The notes below the pieces were generated by a model that saw nothing but the letters and a program-made list of their open reading frames with translations, was not told the DNA's origin and ran no database searches. The position numbers and the translations under genes were made by a program. A DNA stretch of 64,000 nt from Yersinia intermedia (lineage in GTDB: Bacteria > Pseudomonadota > Gammaproteobacteria > Enterobacterales > Enterobacteriaceae): NCBI RefSeq assembly GCF_900635455.1, contig NZ_LR134116.1, positions 4,092,001 to 4,156,000 on the forward strand. The letters run 5' to 3'. Positions 1 to 10,965 of this stretch are shown one piece after another (positions within the stretch are counted from its first letter, which is position 1; each line of letters starts with the position of its first letter).

Positions 1-630
1 CTCAATGACAGTCTTTTGCAAAGCAGCAGCCGCAAATTATCCAGTGTCGTATTGGGGGTTAATCACAGCCAGAAACTCTGGGGGGGTTATAGCACCTTGA
101 ACCCCTCTTACAGTCGCGGTGTACCCTGGCTGGGTGCCGAAGATGATAATGGCAAAAATAGCGGCGCACCCAAGGCCGAATTCAATAAGTGGACACTGTC
201 CGGCAGTTATTACCTGCCTCTGGCGCATGACTGGAGCTGGCTCACCAGCTTCTACGGTCAATGGACACCCGATAATTTATACGGCAGTGAACGACTGACT
301 ATTGGTGGTGAAACCTCAGTGCGCGGCTTTAAAGAACAGTATCTGTCCGGCGATAAAGGCGGTTATTGGCGCAACGAGGTTAACTGGTCACTGACCACCC
401 TGCCGTTACTGGGGGATATCACTGCGCTGGCAGCCATTGACGGGGGTTATCTGCGCCATGACACTGCTGACAGTTATGCCTCTGGCAAGTTGTGGGGCAG
501 CGCCATCGGGTTGGGGCATCGTAATCGCTATTTCAGTAGCCAGTTTACTGTCGGCTGGCCACTGGCATATCCCGACTGGCTGGAGCCAGACCGTGTTTCT
601 GTTTATTACCGTATCAATTTCATTATCTAA
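1..630 (+). CDS. cdiB: CdiB/ShlB-type two-partner secretion outer membrane transporter, C-terminal part
   Basis: The reading frame is open from the first base, so the gene begins upstream of the window and only about 209 C-terminal residues are present. These are rich in alternating aromatic and polar stretches typical of a beta-barrel (GGYSTLNPSYSRG, SERLTIGGETSVRGF) and end in YYRINFII, as outer membrane barrels often do. The GGxxSVRGF-type motif is characteristic of the FhaC/ShlB (Omp85-like) family. The role is to carry the large exoprotein encoded 27 bp downstream across the outer membrane. The order transporter, exoprotein, immunity gene matches E. coli-type CDI loci. The POTRA domains must lie outside the window and cannot be checked. 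Confidence 0.88.
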   Translation, partial: LNDSLLQSSSRKLSSVVLGVNHSQKLWGGYSTLNPSYSRGVPWLGAEDDNGKNSGAPKAEFNKWTLSGSYYLPLAHDWSWLTSFYGQWTPDNLYGSERLTIGGETSVRGFKEQYLSGDKGGYWRNEVNWSLTTLPLLGDITALAAIDGGYLRHDTADSYASGKLWGSAIGLGHRNRYFSSQFTVGWPLAYPDWLEPDRVSVYYRINFII

Positions 631-657
631 CTGTTTGTATATATAGGGTTATCAGGG

Positions 658-3600
658 ATGAAGAAAAATAACGAGCCAACCATCAAAACTCATCATCAAT
701 TGCTGAGTTATACCCTGTGCGCCCTGCTGGTATTGCAACCGGTTATGCCCGCACTGGCTGCTGAGGTGAGTATTGCCGGGGGTAATACACAGCTAGATAA
801 AGCCGGTAATGGTGTGCCGGTGGTGAATATTGCGACACCGAATCAGTCCGGAATTTCCCACAACCAATATAACGACTTCAATGTGGGTAAAGAGGGGTTG
901 ATCCTCAATAACGCTACCGGCCAGTTGACGCAATCTCAACTGGGTGGATTGATTCAAAACAACCCTAATTTGCAAGCCGGTCACGAAGCCAAAGCCATTA
1001 TTAATGAAGTGGTGGGCGCTAACCGTTCACAGTTGCAAGGCTATCTGGAAGTGGCCGGTAAGCAAGCCAGTGTCATGGTGGCAAACCCTTATGGTATCAC
1101 CTGCGATGGCTGCGGATTTATTAATACCCCGAATGTGACACTGACTACCGGCAAGCCAATAATGGATGCCAACGGTAAATTGCAGGCGTTGGAAGTCACT
1201 CAGGGAGCTATCTCGATTCAGGGCAAAGGCCTCGATGCCAGCAAAAGCGGTGCATTGTCAATTATCAGCCGTGCCACTGAGATTAACGCCCAACTTTATG
1301 CGCAAGACCTCACTCTGATTGCCGGTAGCAACCGGGTGGATGCTGCCGGTAATGTCAGCGCGTTGCAAGGCAAAGGTGATGTGCCCAAAGTGGCGGTTGA
1401 TACCGGTGCGTTAGGTGGGATGTATGCGAATCGCATCCGTCTGGTGTCCAGTGAAAAAGGGGTGGGTGTTAACCTCGGTAACCTCAATGCTCGTCAGGGG
1501 AATATCCAACTGGATAGTAGCGGCAAGCTGACCCTCAATAATTCGCTGGCACAGGGCAGCCTGAATGTCAGCGCGACCGAAATGACGCTGGGTGGCAGCC
1601 ACAAAGCCGGGCAAGATATGGTGTTGAACAGCCAAGGCAAGCTGGCAGTGAACAACGCTTCGCTAAATTCGGATCAGCAAGTAGTACTCACCGGCGGCGA
1701 TTTGGCACTGGAGCAATCCACACTCAGTGCGGTCAAAGCCATGACTCTGGACTCGGCGGGCAAGTTGCGTGCAGCCAACAGTACGTTACTGGCGGGTCGC
1801 GATGATCAAGGCAAATTGGTCAGCGGACAAACGCTGACGCTAATAGGTACCGAACAACAATGGTTGAATAGCCAACTCGGGGCTGGAACCGTGCTGGCGG
1901 CCGCGCAGAACAACCTAATTCTGGATGGCAGTTCAACACTAACGGGTTTAGATGGTGTGACCTTACAAGGTGGTACCCTGAATTTGGCGGGTAAAACCAG
2001 CTCTGGCGGTGATGTCACACTGCAAGGTACTGACCTGCAAAGTACCCGCAACAGCCAGTTTAATGCACAGGGCGATATTCATCTCACTTTCAGTGGTAAT
2101 GCGGATTGGCAAGGGCAGCTTACCGCTGGGCGGGATCTTACACTACAGACCGCAACACTGGATAACAGTGGGCAACTTGCAGCCAATCGCCACAGCCAGA
2201 TAACGACACAAAGTCTCAATAATAGTGGGCTGATGCAAGCTCAAGGCTCCCAAAATCTGGACGTCGGACAACTCGACAATAATGGCCAACTGCAATCAGC
2301 TGGCACATTGACATTGAATGCCAATACGGTGAATAACCGCGGTCTGATTGGCTCACAACAGCAGTTAGCCCTGACGGTGCGCGATACGCTGAACGTCGAT
2401 GGGTCGCTGTATGCCGAAGGGCCACTGAACGTACGAGCAGGTGAGTTCCTGCTGACGGGACGGGCGACCGGGAAACAAGGTATCGCTATCAACAGCAACC
2501 TGACGACCGCTGAAGGCTCGGCGCTACTCAGTACTGGCGATATTCACCTGCAAGGGGGGGCGTTACTGCTGAGCGGATTGCTGTCTGGCGATCATGCCCT
2601 GACCGTGGCGGGAGAGCAGTTCACTACGGGCAGCAGCGCGCAAATTCAAGCCAAAGATAGCATCACATTGAATGCTGAGAAGAATGCCCAGCTTGCCGGT
2701 ATTTTTACTACGTTTGGTGACCTGAATGTTGTCTCTGGAGCCACTGAAAACCGGGCGGATATAGTTGCACGCAATATTGGTTGGCACAGTGACAGCCTTA
2801 CCCAGCAAGGTCGTATGCAGGCTGACCACGATTTGACACTGACAGTCAATCAGCTTAACCAGCAAGGAACCTTGCAAGCAGGACAACAGTTGACGCTGCG
2901 TGGTGAGCAATTGGTCAACAGTGGACTGGTTAGTGCCCCGCAGCTCGAACTGGCATTTACTCGTAGTCTGGACAATAGCGGCTCATTGATAGCAAGTCAG
3001 GGGTTAACTCTGGACGTTCCTTCACTGAGCAACAGTGGCACCCTGGCGGCAAGCACACTGGCACTGAAAGCCCATAATCTAGATAACAGAGGGCTAATGC
3101 AGGCCGACGTCAATGCCATTATTGATGCACAAACATTCAACAATAGAGCTGAAGGACGTTTGCTAGCAGGGGGCGCTCTGACTTTGCAAGGTGTGCAACT
3201 GAACAATGCCGGTAAACTGCAAGCCAATCGCCTGAATATTGAAACACAAACCTGGGATAACACCGGCAGTGCGTTAGGTATTAGCCAACTCACGGCAAAC
3301 GCCACACAAAGCCTCACCAACAGCGGGCAACTGCTGAGTCAGGGCCCTATCACGTTGAGTACGGAGTCATTGACCAATAATGGAAAAATACTCAGTGAGA
3401 GCCAACTCAGCCTCAGTGCACAGGAGTTTATCAACCAGGGTGAAGCGCAAGGCACCACTACACAGTTAAATGCTGAGCAGTTAACCAACAGAGGTCATCT
3501 GATTGGCGTCGAACGCCTGATGTTGCAATTGCAACAGGACTTGAACAACGCCACTGGCGGTAAGCTACTGAGCGGCGGTGATCTCAAGGTGAATGCAGGG

Positions 3601-6600
3601 ACTGTTAGCAATGCCGGGACGTGGCAAGGTGAACAGATTATTCTGGCGGCGCACCAACTGGATAACACCGGGACTTTACAGGCGAATAACGTCATCCAAC
3701 TCGATCTCACCGGCGATATTAACAGTGGTGCAGGCAGCCAAATTATCACTCTCGGTGAGGCGGCGATTAATGCGCTGACGTTGGTTAACCACGGCAACTG
3801 GCAGGCGACCTCGTTGTTCCTGAAAGGAGATTCACTGCTCAACAGTGGTGTCATCGTCGGGGTGAATCAGCTTAAGTCTGAAATAAGTGATGGCATCACC
3901 CAACAAAAAAACGGTGAGATGTTGAGCAAGGGCTTACTGACCCTGAATGCCACTCAAGTCGATAATCAGGGGCGTATTCAGGCCAGTTCTCTGACGCTAC
4001 ACACGGCAGACATTACCAATACCGGGGTGATGCAAGGGCAGGATACGTTCAGTGCCCAACTGAGTGGCGTGTTCCATAACCTTGCCAGCGGTGATCTGCG
4101 CAGCCAAAACGGGTTGAACCTCAATGCTGCGGGGCTAGATAACGCGGGTAACATTCAGGGCGCGGGAGCCAGCACATTCGTGTTGACGACGCCGATGCTT
4201 AATACGGGAAAAATTGTTGTCGGGGGGGATTTAGATATTGGCTCTCTCGCCCTCAACAACAGCGGCTGGCTGCAAGCGAATAACATCACTTTTAACGGCA
4301 CGCGACTGGATAACACCGGTACGTTGATAGCTGCGGGCGATAATCTGTTGACGCTCGATATTTTCAACAATCGGGGAACGGTACAGGGCGACAACCTGCA
4401 AATGACGATTGGCAGCCTGAATAACGCAGGTACCCTGCTGGCCACACGTCAGATGGGCGTTCAGGCGCAACAGATTGAGAACCAACAGGATGCTAAGTTA
4501 TTCAGCGCAGGCGACCTGACAGTAGTCGGTGGTACATTTAGCCTGTTTGGACAATTGGTCGCCTTGGGCAACCTTTCCGTGACACTCAATGATGCCCTTA
4601 CACAACACGGCACACTCGCCGCAGGCAAAGTGCTGAACCTGTCCAGTAATGGGGATATCACCCTCGCGGGTACTACGCAGGGTCAAAGTCTGGCTATCCA
4701 TAGTCTGGGGCAGTTCACCAACAGCGGAACACTGCGCGGTGGTAACGGTGATGTCCGTATCAATGCCGCGGGTATCACACAAAATGATACTGCCAGCCTG
4801 CAGGCTGGAGGCCGCATACAGCTATTGAGTAGCAGCACTATCAGCAATAACGGCTTTATCGGCACCGCGGGCGACCTGCTATTAAACGCGGCCAGCCAAT
4901 TGTTCAACAGCGGCATGTTGTACAGCGGTGGCAATATGCAACTGTTGGCAGACCGGATCACCAACCACTACGGCGATATTTTAGCGGACAACAGTCTGTG
5001 GATGCAGAAAGACACCACTGGCAATGCCAATAGTGAGGTTATTAACACCTCTGGCACCATTGAAACGGGGCACGGTGATATCACCATCAACACCGCCCAT
5101 TTGCTGAATCAGCGTGATGGATTGAGTGTGACCCGTACTGACAAGGATCTGACTAATGAATATCCTTGGTTAAATGGTGCATTGGTAAAGGTTCCACTCA
5201 GTTTCTTCGAGGCAGGTGAGATTGGTTACTACACGATAATGATCACCCGGCAAGAAGCTGGAGACGATGCCCGCCAAGTAAGTCACACAGATACCTATGC
5301 CGCCCCCTTTGAGAAAACACGAGAGCTGGCATTATCTGTTTCGACCCTTTCAGTCACCAGCAAGGGAGCGGCTGGACGTATATCTTCCGGTAAAGATCTT
5401 ATCGTTACCGCTCAAAGGTTCGATAACCTGGCCAGCGATATCCTCTCTAACGGTGATATCTCTCTTACGGGTAACACGCTGAATAATCAGTCCTGGTTGG
5501 CGGGGACAGAAACACGTTATCAAACCTACCGCACAGGAGAGCTTCCTCAGTCCAGATATTGGTATGAGGTGTCCAAATTACGGCCTCTCAATATCTACGC
5601 ATTGGGGCAAATCAAGGACCAGTCTGTTACTTACACCGCTGATGGCGATATTCGTACTGAACGCAGTGAAGACAGTCAGCTCTATCGCTCCGTCATTCAA
5701 GCCAGTGGCGCAGTTAACGCCCATTTCACTGGTGACATCAGTAACACCACAGCCACACCAAATGCAGGTGGAGTGAGTCATACGCTGGCGGCCCCTAAGC
5801 TGGATTTACTATCACAACCGGATAATATCGACACTGCTCAGGCACAAGACCTGAAGGACGATCAACATATCACCGTAGGGACACCAGTCTGGAAAGATAA
5901 CTTGCAGAACGCGCTGGGTTCCTTGGGCAATAATGCCACGGAGTTGGCGGATTATCCGTTGCCGAATAGCAACAATGGCCACTTTGTGTTGGCCCCTGAC
6001 CCAAGCAGCCCCTACCTTATCACCACCAATCCCAAACTGAATGAATTGGGACAACTCGATAACAGTCTGTTCGACGGGTTGTATGCGATGCTGGGCCAGC
6101 AACCGGAAGCTGCACCACAGGAAAACAATAGCCAGTTTACTGACCAAAAGCAGTTCCTAGGCTCAGCCTATTTCCTAGACCGCTTAAACCTGAAACCCGA
6201 TTATGACTATCGCTTCCTCGGCGATGCGGCTTTTGACACCCGCTATATCAGTAATGCGGTCCTGAGCCAAACTGGTCAGCGCTACCTCACTGGCCTTGGG
6301 TCGGATTTAGCTCAGATGCAATATCTTATCGACAACGCGGCACAAGCCCAAAGCGGGCTGGGACTAACACTGGGTGTCAGCCTGACAGCGGAACAGGTTG
6401 CCGCCCTGAACAAAAGTATTGTCTGGTGGGAAGAGATTAATGTTAACGGCCAGACTGTTTTAGCACCGAAGCTGTATCTGGCAAAAGCAGATAGTGCCTC
6501 ATTAACTGGCAGCATCATCGCGGGTAATCAGGTTAATCTTGATGCCGGTAAAGTTATTAATGTGGAAAGTACCCTCAAAGCCGACCAGTTGTTGGCGGTG

Positions 6601-9600
6601 AATAGTCTAACCACCCTCAGTAACCTGCAAGGCGGGAAAATAACGTCCGGCGGTGACCTGCAACTGAGTGCTATCAGTGATATCAGTAACATCGGCTCCA
6701 GCATCGCCGGTCAGCGAGTGGAACTAGAAAGCCTTGATGGTAATATTATCAATCAAACACTCAGCCAGCAGTGGACAGCGACGGCGGCAGGTGATGGTCG
6801 TTGGGATAGAGAGTCATTGTCATTAACCCGTACAGAAATTGGCGATACCGCCACTATCAGCGCCGGGGACTCTCTCAGTCTGAATGCAGGAAAAGACATT
6901 TTAGTCACGGGTGCCAAGGTGTCTGCTGGTGGTAATTTGGATGTGCAAGCGGGTGGTGATGTTGATATCAAAGCCAATACCACGCTCAGCAATAATGAAC
7001 ATAATCAACAGCGTGATCGCCGCAACGGTTATAAACAAAGTGAGCAGCGCGACAGTCTGGGCAGTGAAATTAGTGCTGGGGGTAACCTGACCCTCAATGC
7101 AGGCAACGATGTGTCACTGACGGCCAGTGAACTGGCCGCGAAGGGGAACGTCGGGCTGTCTGCAGGGCGTGATATTTCGCTGGAAACAGCGGAGAAAAAT
7201 AGCCAACAAAAAACCAATAACAGTGAAAATCGTACCACTGATGCCACCCGCTCAGTGATAACCAGTGGCAATAATCTGACATTGGATGCCGGGCGTGATA
7301 TCAACTCACAGGCAGCAGCGCTGGTGTCAGATAACGACAGCACACTCAAGGCTGGCCGTGACGTCAATCTTAATGCCCAGCAAAGCAGCACCTACAGCGA
7401 AAGCCACGGTGATCGGAAACAGCAAATTAATGAATCCATCCGTCAGCAAGGGACTGAAATCGTTAGCGGTGGGGACACCACCATTCTGGCCGGTAATGAC
7501 ATTAATTTACAGGCCACACAGGCGCAGGCTAGTGGTGATATTGCCCTGAAAGCCGGCCATGACATTAATGTGGCCACGGCGAGAGAAAGTGATTATTCCT
7601 TCTTTGAAGAAACCACCGTTAAGAAGAAAAGGCTGTCGAAGACCACTACCCACGTGGTATCTGAAGATTACGCCACACAAGAGCAAGGCTCGCTGCTCAG
7701 TGGCAAAAATGTGTCGGTATCTGCCGGTAATGACTTACTGGTGAAAGGCTCTGCGGTTGTCGGTGACAATAATGTCGCACTGACTGCGGGCAACAATGTG
7801 GATATTGTGGCGGCCACCGAAGAACAATCCAGCTACCGTTTGTCTGAACAGAAAAAAAGCGGCATGTTCAGTGGTGGTGGCATCGGGGTCACTATTGGCA
7901 GCACTTCATCACGCCAACAAAGTCGTGATTCAGGGACGACACAAAGCCAAAGTGCCAGCACTATTGGTAGCACGGGCGGCGATGTCGCCATCAAGGCGGG
8001 CGGCACCGCCCATATTGGTGGCGCAGATATTCTGGCCAATAAAAATCTAAGTGTCACCGGTGATAGCGTCATCATTGAACCGGGTCAGGACAAACGCAGC
8101 AGCGATCAGCTTTATGAACAAAAAAGCAGTGGCTTAACACTCGCGCTTTCCGGCGCGGTAGGTTCAGCGCTGAACACGGCGGTGACAACCGTACAAGAGG
8201 CAAAAGACGAAACCAATGGCCGTCTGGCAGCATTAAAAGGCACCAAAGCGGCTCTGACAGGAATATCGGCTAAACAGGCCGCGGATCTGGCTCAGGCACA
8301 GGGCAATACCGATACCGGCAGCCTGATTGGTATCAGTGTGTCATTAGGCTCACAAAAATCGACCTCGCAACAACATCAGGAACAACAAGCCGTCAGTGGT
8401 TCAACTCTCACCGCAGGCAATGACCTCAATATCACTGCCACCGGTAAAGGTCAACTTGCCAACAGTGGTGATATCATCATCGGCGGGAGCCAGCTCCAAG
8501 CGGGCCACGACACTACGTTGGATGCCGATCGAGACCTGCTGTTACTCGGGGCAGCTAATACCCAGAAAAGCGAAGGCAGCAACAGCAGCAGTGGCGGTAA
8601 TATCGGTGCCAGTATCAGTTTTGGTGACAAAATCGGGGTGAGTGTTTTTGCCAATGCCAATAAATCCAAAGGCAACGACAGTGGTGATGGCACTTATTGG
8701 TCTGAAACTACCCTCGACAGTGGCAATACTCTCTCTCTCACCAGTGGCCGTGATACTACCTTGCAGGGTGCACAACTCAGTGGCGACAAAGTGGAAGCCG
8801 ATGTCGGCCGCAATCTGGCCTTACAAAGCCAGCAAGACAGTGACCGTTACGACTCGAAGCAGCAAAGCATCAGCGGCGGCGTCAGCGTAGTGGTATGGGG
8901 TGTCGGTAACAGCTCGGCGAACCTGAGTATCAGCCAGGACAAAATGCACAGCAACTTTGATTCGGTGCAAGAACAGACCGGTATCTTTGCAGGCAAAGGT
9001 GGCTTTGATATTACCGTAGGGGAACACACCCAGCTTAACGGTGCGGTGATTGGCTCTACGGCAACAGCGGATAAGAATAAACTTGATACCGGCACACTGG
9101 GCTTTAGCAATATTGAAAATAAAGCAGAGTTCAAAACCGAACATCAGGGTGGCAGCATCAGCACCAGCGGTAGTGTAGCGGATAACTTCCTCGGCAACAT
9201 GGGCAATCTGGTGCTGGTCGGGGCCAATAATGATGGCAACGCGCAAGGCACCACCCATGCGGCAGTGTCTGACGGTAGCATCATCATTCGCGATCAAGAC
9301 AAACAGCAGCAAAATGTCGACGACCTGAGCCGTGACGTCGAACATGCCAATAACGCCCTCACCCCTATCTTTGATAAAGAGAAAGAGCAAAACCGCCTGA
9401 AAGAAGCACAGTTGATTGGCGAGATTGGCGGGCAGGTGTTTGATGTTATTAGCACGCAGGGGCAGATCCAGGCCACCACTGCGGCGAAAGATGCATTGGC
9501 GAAAGGTGGTAATCTCAACCCAACCCAGAAAGAGATAGAAGCATCGCCAGTCTATAAAGATGCCATGAAAGATTATGGCATTGGTGGCACCTACCAAAAG

Positions 9601-10965
9601 ATCGCGCAAGCAGCCACCGCTGCTCTGCAAGGATTGGCTGGTGGTGATATGACCAAAGCACTGGCGGGTGCATCAGCCCCGTATCTGGCGCAGATGATTA
9701 AAGATGTCGCCGGTGAAGATAATGAAGCGGCACGCATTGGGGCACATGCGGTGTTGGGCGCAGTGCTCTCTCACCTGCAAGGTAACAGCGCTGCCGCAGG
9801 TGGTGCCGGAGCTTTAAGTGGCGAACTGGCCGCCATCTACATCAAAAACAACCTCTACCCGAATATCGAGACCAAAGACCTGACCGAAGCGCAGAAGCAG
9901 GTTATTGTTAACCTCAGCTCCCTGGCGGCGGGACTATCCGGTGGCCTAGTAGGCGATAGCACGGGTAGTGCCGTTGCCGGGGCGCAGGCTGGGAAGAATG
10001 CGGTTGAGAATAACTATCTCAATGCCAGTGATAAGATCCGCCAACAGCAACTGGAAGCCAAATTGGCCAATGGCACGATTACTGATAGTGAAGTGAAAGA
10101 TCTGGCTGACCTGACACAAAAGAATATTACCAGTGATGCAAATCTGAAGAATGCCTGTGCCAGTGGGGCCAGCGCAGGTTGTATCAATGAGATAAAACTG
10201 GCGCTTGCTGCTAAAGAAAGCTATCAGGGTTATGCGGAATACCAGACCTATTACGACTTACGCGACCAGTTTCCGGAGGAAATGGCGAAGTTCGGTGATC
10301 TCATCGGGAACTACTCGCGTGATCTGCTCAAGCTGGTAGACCAGGGTTATACGCCTGAGCAGGCACAGGCCAAGATGGCGGAGGATGCCGCCTACTCAAC
10401 CAAATATCAGCAGGCAATCAACGATGTTCCTGGCTGGGCCAAGATAGCGATGACCATCCAAGATACGGCAGGGATCGTTTATGGTGCCAAGGCAGCGGGA
10501 GCAAGTCTTGAAAGGTTGGCTGAAAGTCAGTTGGTTCCCTATCGGCAGTTGGTTACCGATGTCCGCGCCGGATTATCTTCCGCGCCAAAGCGTTCAGGTA
10601 ACGTTGCTGTTGCTGAAGTGAATATTCCCGGTATGCCAAAGCAGATCGCTGCACATAGTAGTGTTGATAACGCAGGCAAAGGGTTGGTAGGTAAAGGAAG
10701 TCAGAATTTTGAGCATAAAACACTGCCGAACAAAGAAGGTGTTTTGATTCCAAGAAATACTGATTCTGAATATAAAATTCTTGATAATCTGGCCGATCAA
10801 TTGGGTAACAATACTTCTGCGAAAGGGTCTGTGACTATTTTCACAGAACGCCCTGCTTGTGGTAGTTGCTTAGGTGTGGTTGACCAGTTCCAACAAAAAT
10901 ATCCCGGAATCCAAGTTAACGTCTTGGATAACAATGGTGTGTTATTAACGCCGAGGAAGAAATAA
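658..10965 (+). CDS. cdiA: CdiA-type contact-dependent inhibition toxin / filamentous haemagglutinin-like exoprotein
   Basis: A 3,435-residue exoprotein. An extended signal peptide (about residues 1-35, ending MPALAA) is followed by a two-partner secretion domain with the hallmark motifs NNPNL and NPYGI (residues about 100-145). Thousands of residues of degenerate haemagglutinin repeats then form a predicted beta-helix. A VENN motif lies at residues 3116-3119 and marks the usual boundary between the conserved stalk and the variable toxin. The last 130 residues look like a deaminase-fold toxin of the BURPS668_1122 type: DSEYKIL with D3369 and E3371, then TERPACGSC with C3401 and C3404 as candidate zinc ligands. 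CdiA proteins are displayed on the cell surface and deliver the C-terminal toxin into touching bacteria. The exact substrate (nucleic acid base or nucleotide) is inferred only from the fold. The stop codon overlaps the next start (TAATG). Confidence 0.92.
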   Translation: MKKNNEPTIKTHHQLLSYTLCALLVLQPVMPALAAEVSIAGGNTQLDKAGNGVPVVNIATPNQSGISHNQYNDFNVGKEGLILNNATGQLTQSQLGGLIQNNPNLQAGHEAKAIINEVVGANRSQLQGYLEVAGKQASVMVANPYGITCDGCGFINTPNVTLTTGKPIMDANGKLQALEVTQGAISIQGKGLDASKSGALSIISRATEINAQLYAQDLTLIAGSNRVDAAGNVSALQGKGDVPKVAVDTGALGGMYANRIRLVSSEKGVGVNLGNLNARQGNIQLDSSGKLTLNNSLAQGSLNVSATEMTLGGSHKAGQDMVLNSQGKLAVNNASLNSDQQVVLTGGDLALEQSTLSAVKAMTLDSAGKLRAANSTLLAGRDDQGKLVSGQTLTLIGTEQQWLNSQLGAGTVLAAAQNNLILDGSSTLTGLDGVTLQGGTLNLAGKTSSGGDVTLQGTDLQSTRNSQFNAQGDIHLTFSGNADWQGQLTAGRDLTLQTATLDNSGQLAANRHSQITTQSLNNSGLMQAQGSQNLDVGQLDNNGQLQSAGTLTLNANTVNNRGLIGSQQQLALTVRDTLNVDGSLYAEGPLNVRAGEFLLTGRATGKQGIAINSNLTTAEGSALLSTGDIHLQGGALLLSGLLSGDHALTVAGEQFTTGSSAQIQAKDSITLNAEKNAQLAGIFTTFGDLNVVSGATENRADIVARNIGWHSDSLTQQGRMQADHDLTLTVNQLNQQGTLQAGQQLTLRGEQLVNSGLVSAPQLELAFTRSLDNSGSLIASQGLTLDVPSLSNSGTLAASTLALKAHNLDNRGLMQADVNAIIDAQTFNNRAEGRLLAGGALTLQGVQLNNAGKLQANRLNIETQTWDNTGSALGISQLTANATQSLTNSGQLLSQGPITLSTESLTNNGKILSESQLSLSAQEFINQGEAQGTTTQLNAEQLTNRGHLIGVERLMLQLQQDLNNATGGKLLSGGDLKVNAGTVSNAGTWQGEQIILAAHQLDNTGTLQANNVIQLDLTGDINSGAGSQIITLGEAAINALTLVNHGNWQATSLFLKGDSLLNSGVIVGVNQLKSEISDGITQQKNGEMLSKGLLTLNATQVDNQGRIQASSLTLHTADITNTGVMQGQDTFSAQLSGVFHNLASGDLRSQNGLNLNAAGLDNAGNIQGAGASTFVLTTPMLNTGKIVVGGDLDIGSLALNNSGWLQANNITFNGTRLDNTGTLIAAGDNLLTLDIFNNRGTVQGDNLQMTIGSLNNAGTLLATRQMGVQAQQIENQQDAKLFSAGDLTVVGGTFSLFGQLVALGNLSVTLNDALTQHGTLAAGKVLNLSSNGDITLAGTTQGQSLAIHSLGQFTNSGTLRGGNGDVRINAAGITQNDTASLQAGGRIQLLSSSTISNNGFIGTAGDLLLNAASQLFNSGMLYSGGNMQLLADRITNHYGDILADNSLWMQKDTTGNANSEVINTSGTIETGHGDITINTAHLLNQRDGLSVTRTDKDLTNEYPWLNGALVKVPLSFFEAGEIGYYTIMITRQEAGDDARQVSHTDTYAAPFEKTRELALSVSTLSVTSKGAAGRISSGKDLIVTAQRFDNLASDILSNGDISLTGNTLNNQSWLAGTETRYQTYRTGELPQSRYWYEVSKLRPLNIYALGQIKDQSVTYTADGDIRTERSEDSQLYRSVIQASGAVNAHFTGDISNTTATPNAGGVSHTLAAPKLDLLSQPDNIDTAQAQDLKDDQHITVGTPVWKDNLQNALGSLGNNATELADYPLPNSNNGHFVLAPDPSSPYLITTNPKLNELGQLDNSLFDGLYAMLGQQPEAAPQENNSQFTDQKQFLGSAYFLDRLNLKPDYDYRFLGDAAFDTRYISNAVLSQTGQRYLTGLGSDLAQMQYLIDNAAQAQSGLGLTLGVSLTAEQVAALNKSIVWWEEINVNGQTVLAPKLYLAKADSASLTGSIIAGNQVNLDAGKVINVESTLKADQLLAVNSLTTLSNLQGGKITSGGDLQLSAISDISNIGSSIAGQRVELESLDGNIINQTLSQQWTATAAGDGRWDRESLSLTRTEIGDTATISAGDSLSLNAGKDILVTGAKVSAGGNLDVQAGGDVDIKANTTLSNNEHNQQRDRRNGYKQSEQRDSLGSEISAGGNLTLNAGNDVSLTASELAAKGNVGLSAGRDISLETAEKNSQQKTNNSENRTTDATRSVITSGNNLTLDAGRDINSQAAALVSDNDSTLKAGRDVNLNAQQSSTYSESHGDRKQQINESIRQQGTEIVSGGDTTILAGNDINLQATQAQASGDIALKAGHDINVATARESDYSFFEETTVKKKRLSKTTTHVVSEDYATQEQGSLLSGKNVSVSAGNDLLVKGSAVVGDNNVALTAGNNVDIVAATEEQSSYRLSEQKKSGMFSGGGIGVTIGSTSSRQQSRDSGTTQSQSASTIGSTGGDVAIKAGGTAHIGGADILANKNLSVTGDSVIIEPGQDKRSSDQLYEQKSSGLTLALSGAVGSALNTAVTTVQEAKDETNGRLAALKGTKAALTGISAKQAADLAQAQGNTDTGSLIGISVSLGSQKSTSQQHQEQQAVSGSTLTAGNDLNITATGKGQLANSGDIIIGGSQLQAGHDTTLDADRDLLLLGAANTQKSEGSNSSSGGNIGASISFGDKIGVSVFANANKSKGNDSGDGTYWSETTLDSGNTLSLTSGRDTTLQGAQLSGDKVEADVGRNLALQSQQDSDRYDSKQQSISGGVSVVVWGVGNSSANLSISQDKMHSNFDSVQEQTGIFAGKGGFDITVGEHTQLNGAVIGSTATADKNKLDTGTLGFSNIENKAEFKTEHQGGSISTSGSVADNFLGNMGNLVLVGANNDGNAQGTTHAAVSDGSIIIRDQDKQQQNVDDLSRDVEHANNALTPIFDKEKEQNRLKEAQLIGEIGGQVFDVISTQGQIQATTAAKDALAKGGNLNPTQKEIEASPVYKDAMKDYGIGGTYQKIAQAATAALQGLAGGDMTKALAGASAPYLAQMIKDVAGEDNEAARIGAHAVLGAVLSHLQGNSAAAGGAGALSGELAAIYIKNNLYPNIETKDLTEAQKQVIVNLSSLAAGLSGGLVGDSTGSAVAGAQAGKNAVENNYLNASDKIRQQQLEAKLANGTITDSEVKDLADLTQKNITSDANLKNACASGASAGCINEIKLALAAKESYQGYAEYQTYYDLRDQFPEEMAKFGDLIGNYSRDLLKLVDQGYTPEQAQAKMAEDAAYSTKYQQAINDVPGWAKIAMTIQDTAGIVYGAKAAGASLERLAESQLVPYRQLVTDVRAGLSSAPKRSGNVAVAEVNIPGMPKQIAAHSSVDNAGKGLVGKGSQNFEHKTLPNKEGVLIPRNTDSEYKILDNLADQLGNNTSAKGSVTIFTERPACGSCLGVVDQFQQKYPGIQVNVLDNNGVLLTPRKK

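Noticed and set aside
8821..9630. A 269-codon open frame on the minus strand inside cdiA.
   Set aside because: It is antisense to a long, well-supported repeat protein, has no family features or ribosome binding site, and such frames are common opposite G+C-rich repeats.
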